From Humulus lupulus (lineage: Eukaryota; Streptophyta; Magnoliopsida; Rosales; Cannabaceae), in the NCBI RefSeq assembly GCF_963169125.1, contig NC_084798.1, positions 103,929,970-103,993,969 of the forward strand: a DNA stretch of 64,000 nt. The letters are read 5' to 3'. The stretch's first letter is position 1, and the number at the start of each line of letters is the position of its first letter. The position numbers and the translations under genes are program-made. This document shows positions 56,849-64,000 of the stretch, in pieces. The notes under the pieces are model-generated. The model did no database searches, had not been told where the DNA came from, and saw only the letters and a list, made by a program, of their open reading frames with translations.

Positions 56849-57137
56849 GGTCACATTTTTCATAATACTAGTGGACCGTACTAGCAGTAATTAATCTATA
56901 GATTCCACAACTTTATTTTACTGGGAACTATTTAAGTTCATTATCTCAATATCGATCCTCTCATACCAATATGAGATTGAGACCACATAGAGAAACTTGA
57001 GAATTTTCATACATTTACTTAATATTATTAACAGTAATATAGTATATAAGCTACATATACACAATAATTCAACTCATTTACTCATTTCATTAAAACCATT
57101 CTTAACTACAATTGCTTTAAGTGTACAATTCCCAACA
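56849..57137 (-). repeat. Outer copia 5' LTR, first 289 bp
   Basis: Minus reading starts TGTTGGGAATTG (57137) and matches 5351-5640. It continues at 45186 downward beyond the chromovirus insertion. Confidence 0.88.
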
Positions 57138-57152
57138 ATCTCCCACTTGCCC
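57138..57152 (-). other. Copia polypurine tract next to the LTR
   Basis: Minus strand GGGCAAGTGGGAGAT directly precedes LTR start TGTTGGG. This is the usual copia 3' motif, yet the same LTR is followed by a PBS at 43438. It is cut after 15 bp by a chromovirus LTR starting at 57153. Confidence 0.85.
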
Positions 57153-57942
57153 TGTAGCGTAACAATTTTTTTTTTCATTTATTAAATTTTGTGCTTTATT
57201 TAATTTAATTGTTAAGTACTGTGAATTATTTTATTTATTTGTTTAAATTAGTTTTTAGAATTGTTTGGTAGAATTTTGAGAATTTAATTGTGATTTTTTT
57301 ATTTATTTTAATTTTGTGAATAAATTGAGTTTTGATTTAATGCACCAATGTGCATGGTAGGTAGTGATGCACCCTAGTGATTGAGTGTGTGCATGTGCAT
57401 GGTTTCATGGTACACTTAAATAGAATTTTCTACACAGCCTTATTTTTCTATTATTAGAAATAATTTTAGTTAATTAAAATGAAAGAAAAAAAATAAGAAG
57501 ATGAAATAGCTTGGGCATGTGAAGCACAGTGGGAAAGAGAGTGAATCTATTCCAATTTTATTTGGCAATTAAATTAAAGACAATAGATATAAAGGGTATG
57601 GGAGGTTGTCATCTTTATTTCCTACTAATTAAGAGAAAATAAAATTAAATAAAAATTAAAAGAAAATAAATACAATTAGGAAACTTACCAATTTTTCCCT
57701 TAGGCTATTATGGGCTAGGTTAGAATGAAGAGGGAATGAAAGAAGGGAAGAGCATTATGCTCCTTGGGCTGGCGTGCAAGAGAGAAGAGAGAGAGGGGGA
57801 GCACGAGAACTAGAGAGAGAGAGAAAAGAGAAAGAAGGAGAAGAGAAGAGGAGGATTTTGAAGGTCTTGGGTAAGTGTTCCTAAGTTTATGGTGTGAATC
57901 CTCTAAAATATATCTTTATTTTCTTGATGCTAAGAACTCCCT
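57153..57942 (+). repeat. Second chromovirus LTR, plus orientation, left part
   Basis: TGTAGCGTAACAATTT onward aligns with the reverse complement of 56843-55900 (for example TGCACCAATGTGCATGGTAG at 57340). It belongs to another insertion, in the copia 3' end, and is broken at 57943 by a CACTA-like element. The purine-rich tract 57775-57850 mirrors 56130-56240. Confidence 0.82.
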
Positions 57943-58130
57943 CACTACTACAAAATACCCTTTACGAGACACTTTTTTAGGACACTCACATAAATGCATG
58001 CCCTTAAAAATATTTATGGAGTTTTTAGGACACTCATTGAGAGTCCTGAAAAAACACAATTTATGACTCGCAATGAGTGTCCTAAAAAAATATGCGAGTC
58101 CTAAAAAAAATCTGGGCTAAAAAATGAGTG

Positions 58131-58280
58131 TTTTACTTAACAATTTTAAGGACTTGCTTTGGGAGTCCTTAATACTCTTTTAGGACTCGCAACACCTGGG
58201 CTAAAAAATTAGGAATTGTGACTTTTAAGGACTCGCAATTAAGGACTCCCAAAGCAAGTCCTTAAAATTGTTAAGTAAAA
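58131..58280. repeat. Perfect 42-bp inverted repeat in CACTA subterminal DNA
   Basis: Arms 58131-58172 and 58239-58280 are exact reverse complements over 42 bases (outer ends TTTTACTTAACAATTTTAAG and its complement) with a 66-nt loop that carries two GGACTCGCAA motifs. Confidence 0.93.
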
Positions 58281-58831
58281 GAGCATAAAATCACTCATTG
58301 TTTTGAAAATGTAGGGTCAAAATACACATTATTGACCCCAACGCCGATAGTTAATAAAAGCCCAATACCGACAGTTATAAAATGTCACCGAAATTCAAAT
58401 AAAAAATGATCTAAAATTATAATTAATGAATAATATAATTTAAAAAATAAACTAAATTATGTAAATATATTTATAAAAATTATTTATTAATTAAAAACTT
58501 TAAAAGCTAGATTTTCTTTGTTTCTAAATTTTTAATATTATATTAACTTTTTATTTATAATAATTTCTATATCAAAATTTAAATTCATTATATAAAGGGT
58601 CGGGGTTGCAACATAAAAGCGGGTAAGAAAATTTTTAACACTTCAAATTTTTTTTGGGAAACCCTCTCATCCCCGCCAATTTGTTCATTAACAAATGAAG
58701 CCCAAAATACAATACTTTCTTCTGACCATTCCGCCCTCTTTACTACTTGAATGTTCCATGGAGAATCCTACGAATTTTCCCAATCTCTCTCTCTTGATTC
58801 TTCGGCTGGTTTGATGTTGGTTAGAGCTAAC
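58281..58831. other. CACTA interior, unassigned
   Basis: AT-rich, with a short GC-richer leader-like stretch at 58600-58800. No ORF longer than about 60 codons and no recognisable domain. Confidence 0.4.
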
Positions 58832-58836
58832 TAAGA

Positions 58837-59575
58837 GGGTGTTTGACACCTTTACTAAAAAACTGTTTTTTGTTTTTAAAAGCTAAAAACTGTTATTTGA
58901 AAACAAGTTGAGTTGTTTGGCGTTGTTTTCAGAAAATAATTTTTAAAAACGAAGTTACAAAAAACAAAAAATTTTGAGAACAACAAAAAGTTGTTTTCTG
59001 TTGTTCTCAAAAAAAAAATTTCTGTTTTTTTTCTCATATCATTTATTTATTTATTATTATTTAACATCATTTATTGTCACATAATTTTCTCTCTCTTCAA
59101 TTTCTCTCACATCACTTTCTCTCTCATCACTTAATATATCTTCATTTTCTCTCTCATCATTTTTTCTCTCTTGTCATTTCCTTTCTCATTACTTTCTCTC
59201 TACTCACTTCTCTCTCTTCACTTTCTTTCTCATCACATTCTCTCTCATTTTTGCTTGGATCAATTTCTCTCTTCTCAATTTCTATTTCTTCAAATTTCAT
59301 TTCCTTACTTTCTCACTTCTTATTTTTCATCATTTTTTTTCAAATTATTTTATCTCATTATTTATTACAAACTTTTAAAATATTTTTCTCTTTGTAAATA
59401 TATTTGTTAATATTTTATTTATGATTTAAAAAAAAATTAAACTAATATATCATTTTTAAAAAAATATTAACTAAACACCTCTTGTTTTTTGAAAACTACA
59501 AAAACAGTTTTCTGTTCTCATTTCTGAGAACACAACTTTGAAAACAAAAAACAGAAAACAATACCAAAGAGGCCC
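58837..59575. mobile_element. Non-autonomous DNA element (739 bp), TSD TAAGA
   Basis: Ends GGGTGTTTGACACC and (complement of the right end) GGGCCTCTTTGGTATTG form imperfect terminal inverted repeats; subterminal GTTTTTTGTTTT/AAAACAAAAAAC blocks extend the similarity. The 5-bp TAAGA is duplicated at 58832-58836 and 59576-59580. The centre (59070-59400) is a TCTCTC/TCAT-rich low-complexity tract giving false ORFs. The superfamily is uncertain. Confidence 0.75.
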
Positions 59576-59580
59576 TAAGA

Positions 59581-62139
59581 CGCTCTAGAAACTACTCTTA
59601 TTTCCATTCTCAACCTCATCATCGGTGAAAAAAGGTCAACTACAGTAGCCCATTTATTATTTCTTTATATATATGTATACATATTATGCAAATGTATTTA
59701 TATATATATATATTAATATATGCATGAACAAACTAATACTCTCCCTTCCCGATCTCTCCAGTCTTTGTTCTCATTTTTGAACCTATTTATTTTTCCTCAC
59801 CTATTTTTCTTCTTATTTTTGTAAATTGAAAGTCTGAGTTCTTTTGTTAATTTTTTTTGTTTTTTGGATATGGTAGTTTGGATTGATTAATAAGGAAATT
59901 TTGATTTTGTTTATATGATTAATAAGATTATGGATGTTTGATTGCAGGCATCATGGACATATGTGTGTCTAGATATTTTCCTAGATCTTGCTACAACCTC
60001 ATCTTCTTTCTCGTGTAAGTTTTTCTTCTTTTTTCCATTGTCTTTTATATATTAACTATTTTTTGTTTCTCTCAAAATGTTCTTGAAACTTTGGAAAAAT
60101 TTTGGGTTAGTTTCTAGAGCATGAGTAGTTTCTGAGTTAGTTTTTTTCGATGTTTGCTTGTCTTGATCTTGAAAGTAGTGTAAGAAAACTATGGTATATT
60201 GAACTCTTAAACTAACGATTGATGCCCTACAAGTGTTCGAGAGAATGATGCAAATAAACTATAGAAAATATTGTAATGAAACTTTGATGGACTTTAGTCT
60301 TTGATTGCTCAAATCAAATCGATCAGTTGATGAACATTAATGCTTCATCTCAGATGACCACAAGGAAATGCTAGTCAATTCAAGAGTTACCCCTTGATTT
60401 CAGCTAGGACAATTATTTGTTGGGAATTGAGGAAGCCTCTCCTCCATAGTGTTAGTACTTTTTATGAAGATAAGCATTTGTAGAATTTTGATTAGTGAAC
60501 CTTTTCAAAATAGTTAAGAGTTAATTCTTGTTACTTTCGACTTGGGAGAACATGGGTTTCCCAGTCCAAATGTTGTGGAATGTAATATGCTTTTCATGGT
60601 AATGTCTCTTATCCAATGTTACTCTGTGTAAGTGTTCCTCTTTTAATTAAGTAAATTATGTTTCATATTTTATAGGTTAAATAAAGAATTTAATATCTTT
60701 TATACATTAAGTAAAATTAAGGCTATAGTTGAAGCACTTCAGGAAAGTCATACTAGGAGGTTTGTTTATTATTATTTCAAATAGGACATTAATGTGTTTA
60801 GTTTAATAAGTCTGTTTAGTATTTCTTATATACGAATATTTATATCGCCTTTTACATGTAGGCAAACACAAAGACTTAGTATATCATTGATACCATAAGA
60901 GAAAAGATATGAGTAAGAATTCAGAGACTATTTGGAAAGTGTATTGAACTATTTTGATCTCCTTGTTATTGGTATCATAATAGATGTCCTCTGTTTTTCA
61001 TTAATTCTAACATACAAACACTTAGCAAAAGATTTGTTTGGTTTCACTTTCTCTATTTTCCTATGTTTTTCATTTCAAAAGCACACAAGTTGTTTGTCAA
61101 AATTTCTCATAGAATCACATAATTATTTGTATATATATTTATATATTCAGCTTACTTTCATTAATTTTACTCAATATCTAATAGGATTTCTTATGACTGA
61201 TTTATTTAAGGATACGTTTGAAAGTGCTGGTGCTGGTGCTGGTATATGGAGATTTTCTTACGTTCTTGCTCTAATTTAACTCTAACGTTTCTGGTGTACT
61301 TTTGTTGGAGTCCTTAGTTTAAGGATCTCTTTGTTTGTACTCTATGATTATTGGCCTTATGAAATAGATTTGGTGCCCTGCTCATTGCAGGGATCACTAC
61401 AGTCAAAAGAAAAAGGGGCATATGGAATATCAATTGTCACCACAAGTCAAATTATATTGAAATACAATCAGTATAATTAAATTTCATAAAGTCTTTATTG
61501 ATATCTGAATTCGAATAATATCAAAAGAAAATATGTGCTTTGAATTCATATTATCATTTCTAAGGTTGTAAAAAAAGAATATTTGAAGAATATTAGCATC
61601 TATTGTAGTTTTTGGTAGCTAAGCATCTCACATGTTTAGGCATATTCCTTCTTATTCCAAATGGTGGAGATGCGTGCATATGCATATTTGAATATGCATA
61701 GATAGGGAGAATTTGGAATTTATCAGAGTGATGGAATTGAGTTTGTTCTAGTTTGTTTTCTCTGATAATAATTATGTTGATGATTCATCTATTGCCCACT
61801 TTACTTTGTATTTTGCATCTTTTGATTTTATGATATGGAACTTGAACTAAAACAAAACCTTATTAGTGTAAGGTATACTTTCTTCTATTATTACTTTAGT
61901 CCATTTTAATATAATTAAAATAAAGTACTTATATTTTTTCTAGTGCATGAGTGCGGTCCACATTGGAGCAAGTAAAGAATGGTTTTGCATACATAAATGT
62001 TTGTTTATATCTACTTGTTTGGATTTGATAGTTTTAATAGCTTCTCTCTCTATTTCAAGAATTTCTCGGTGCTTTACTTTTGGCGAAAGCAGGAATAGAG
62101 TTCTCCATGATCCTAACATCCAGTCACAGTTAGACTTAT
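59581..62139. other. Unassigned interior of the CACTA-like region
   Basis: AT-rich sequence with only short ORFs. A segment at 59955-60015, between an acceptor-like TTTGATTGCAG and a donor-like CGTGTAAGT, could be a small plus-strand exon, but no protein family is recognisable. A (TA)-rich microsatellite is at 59685-59725. Confidence 0.35.
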
Positions 62140-62360
62140 CCAGTCATGATTTAGGGCTTTGGTGGACGGCGGTTGCTGGTGGTGAACGGTCGTGGGTGTT
62201 GTTGCGTTGGCTTTCAGCACCCTTGAAAATCTGCTTCTTCAACGTTGGTTCTCGGCTGTTGGTGGTGAACGACGACAGTGACCTTAGCTCTAGGCGGCGG
62301 CGCGTGCAGGTTCTCGGCGATGATGGCATGCTTCGGCGTGGGCATCCCTGAGTTCATGGT
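62140..62360. other. GC-rich island of unknown origin
   Basis: About 220 bp of GGTGG/GGCGG-rich DNA in an AT-rich region, with GTTGCTGGTGGTGAACG echoed by GCTGTTGGTGGTGAACG about 70 bp later. The open plus frame (61947-62351) has no recognisable domain. It could be a captured exon or low-complexity DNA. Confidence 0.35.
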
Positions 62361-64000
62361 GGATGTGGTTCACGGCCCTAGTTCATCTCAGGTTTTTTTT
62401 TTTTTTTAATTTCTTTACTTATATAAATATATATGTATGTTTTATATATATATATTATAGTTGCAAATTTTAAATTTTATATATATGTATGGTAATATTA
62501 TAATTTTTGATTTTAATATATGGTAATTATTTTAGAATATAATATAAGATAATAATATAATTTCAAGTTTTAATATACAAATAAATATACTTTTGATTTA
62601 AAAACTTAAAATATGATTAAAAAAACAAATACCAATACCCATGTGCAATTTTCTAACTACAACTGAAATAAATGAGTGTTTCCTAATATTTCTTCAATTA
62701 AAATTTTAGAGTTATCTTTTTTTAAAAAAAATTTATATATATATAAACTTTATTATTCATATACAATTAAATTGTTTCAAAATTAAATGAATTTTATCAT
62801 ATATTTTACATCATGAGTTTTAAAATATATGAAAATATAAAAGCTTCATAATGTATTAATTAGACTTATTTCTTGATCAAAAGTTCCCTAACATATGTGT
62901 ACTTATACATATTCCAATTCGGTTTTTGTGATCCGAATATTTAACATTTGACATTTTTCTTTTTTTTTATAATGTTGATTAAAATGAATAGGTTAATATT
63001 TTGATTGGTCTTAAAGCATTGGATTTGTAACTAATTGCAAGATGTATGTTGTATTTGATTTAGTTTTAAAAAAAATCAATATTTTACAATTTTGAATGAT
63101 ATCTGTATTATTTTAGTGGAGTTTGAATATCTTAGATATTCATTCGTAGTGATAACAAAATATTGAGAACTTGCATGTCTTAGTGAAGTAGGTTATGAGC
63201 ATTTTGTGTGCTGCGGTGATATATGGATGAAAACATGTGTGTTGATTGATTTGTTTGACATGTTGGTGTTGATTGTGACAGATGGCTAGGCTAGTAAATT
63301 AGGGGATATGCTATCCGATTTTCTGTAGATGGTGACATGTTGGTTTTTCTCTTTTTCTTCTATTTTCAGTGCAAGATGTGTATTTTACTATGTTTTAATT
63401 TTCATGTAATATGTTTTTGTTTGGTAGCCTATCTTTTTGTTAAATTTTCATGTAGTATATTTCTATTAATTGATGTTGTGCTTTGCTGAGTCAGATTATG
63501 TTGTGTGATTATATCATTATAGAAATTTATGCATGTTCTACAATTTTCTTGCATAGCACATGTTTGATGAAAGTCCCAAGTTTTATCCTATAATCTTAAT
63601 ATTAGACTCCAAAATCTAAAGGTTTGAGACACCTTTAAGCATGTTTTATATAGTCAATCGAAATGTTATATATTACATATAATTAAAGCCACCTCTCTAC
63701 ATGGCAGACATTTATATAAACATTACTTGAATATAAAATACACTATGTAACCACCATCATTTGGGTGGGGTCCAATGTTGTAGAAACTGATATTCTAACA
63801 CATTTGCCCGTCTTTTTCTTCCTCTTGTGTATAATGTGCAGGTCTATATTGAGATGCATTTCTTTGGCACAATACTAGACAACATAGGTAGTTGAAGTTT
63901 TTAGAATCAAAAATATATTTCACTAACTTTGTATACATTTCTTGTTTAATATTTGGTGATGATAGAATTTGACTATAGTATAAACTATCATGTAATATGA
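62361..64000. other. AT-rich tail without recognised features
   Basis: TA-rich microsatellite stretches (62420-62460, 62735-62750) and T-rich DNA. No ORF, RNA gene or repeat terminus found. Confidence 0.4.

Larger units (their letters stand above)
1..57137 (-). mobile_element. Outermost Ty1/copia retrotransposon, exploded by nested insertions
   Basis: Read on the minus strand, the pieces are in correct copia order: LTR (57137 down to 43440, interrupted), initiator-Met-type primer-binding site (43427-43438), long leader, gag N-terminus (26534 down to 26400), gag C-terminus, protease, integrase and the start of reverse transcriptase (2522 down to 1). The integrase-before-RT order is diagnostic of copia. 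The rest of RT, RNase H and the 3' LTR would lie to the left of the window. Only about 6 kb is copia DNA; the rest is younger elements. Gag and integrase wording looks Tork/Angela-like, but I am not sure of the lineage. That all pieces belong to one insertion is an inference from order and strand; the gag junction (see findings) is irregular. Confidence 0.75.
57943..64000 (+). mobile_element. CACTA-like DNA transposon, left end (right end outside the window)
   Basis: The terminal repeat CACTACTACAAAATACCC equals the MITE end at 3359 for thirteen bases. It is followed by many subterminal copies of GGACTCGCAA/TTGCGAGTCC and AGGACACTCA-type motifs in both orientations (57970-58260), a CACTA trait. 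No matching end (TTTTGTAGTAGTG) occurs up to 64000, so at least 6 kb is inside or more elements intervene. I see no transposase domain in 59600-64000. Confidence 0.72.

Noticed and set aside
55838..57185. Hydrophobic ORFs as membrane proteins
   Set aside because: AT-rich LTR sequence; frames are not kept in the homologous LTR at 57153-57942.
59074..59410. Ser/Leu/Phe-rich ORFs
   Set aside because: TCTC/TCAT low-complexity tract inside a non-autonomous DNA element.
57943..64000. Complete CACTA element with transposase
   Set aside because: No right-hand terminal repeat and no transposase motif is visible before the window ends.

Overview
This window is plant nuclear DNA, almost certainly from a eudicot with a repeat-rich genome. 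It is a stack of transposable elements, and I found no cellular gene, rRNA, tRNA or CRISPR array. The lineages present are typical of plants: a Ty1/copia element, Athila-like, Tat-like and Tekay/Del-like Ty3/gypsy elements, CACTA and hAT-like DNA elements, and several solo LTRs. All coding regions are broken by stops, frameshifts or deletions. The species cannot be read from the sequence; the style of the gypsy LTRs weakly suggests a Rosales-type eudicot.

The layout is a nest. The outermost layer is a minus-strand copia element running from about 57137 leftwards past base 1. Its 5' LTR (56849-57137 plus 43440-45191) is split by a Tekay-like chromovirus (45192-56843, minus). Its 5' leader (42295-43426 plus 26535-27229) is split by a Tat-like gypsy, 'Tat-2' (27235-42289, minus). 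Its gag (26400-26534, then 1675-2522) is split by an Athila-like gypsy (2523-26399, minus). Its protease, integrase and the start of reverse transcriptase occupy 1-1663.

Each inner layer is itself interrupted. The Athila integrase holds a copia LTR (5351-18258), which holds a plus-strand Tat-like element, 'Tat-1' (6131-17429). The Athila reverse transcriptase holds a 539-bp hAT-like element (20499-21037), and its left LTR holds a 136-bp CACTA-type MITE (3359-3494). Tat-2 holds three solo LTRs with 5-bp target duplications (29015-30470, 30772-32630, 39291-41679), one with a GC-rich minisatellite. The chromovirus 3' LTR has been partly replaced by a plus-strand copia LTR fragment (45928-47608). 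To the right, a second chromovirus LTR starts at 57153 and is interrupted at 57943 by a CACTA-like element that runs off the window.

The most unusual items are: a spliced, phase-consistent antisense gene in Tat-1 with its own TATA box; a decayed sense ORF plus a leader intron upstream of gag in the chromovirus; the copia LTR flanked by a polypurine tract on one side and a primer-binding site on the other; a 95-bp copia overlap at the Athila insertion; and a perfect 42-bp inverted repeat in the CACTA subterminal region. Many stop codons are explained by C-to-T changes, as expected for long-methylated transposons. No element here looks capable of autonomous movement.
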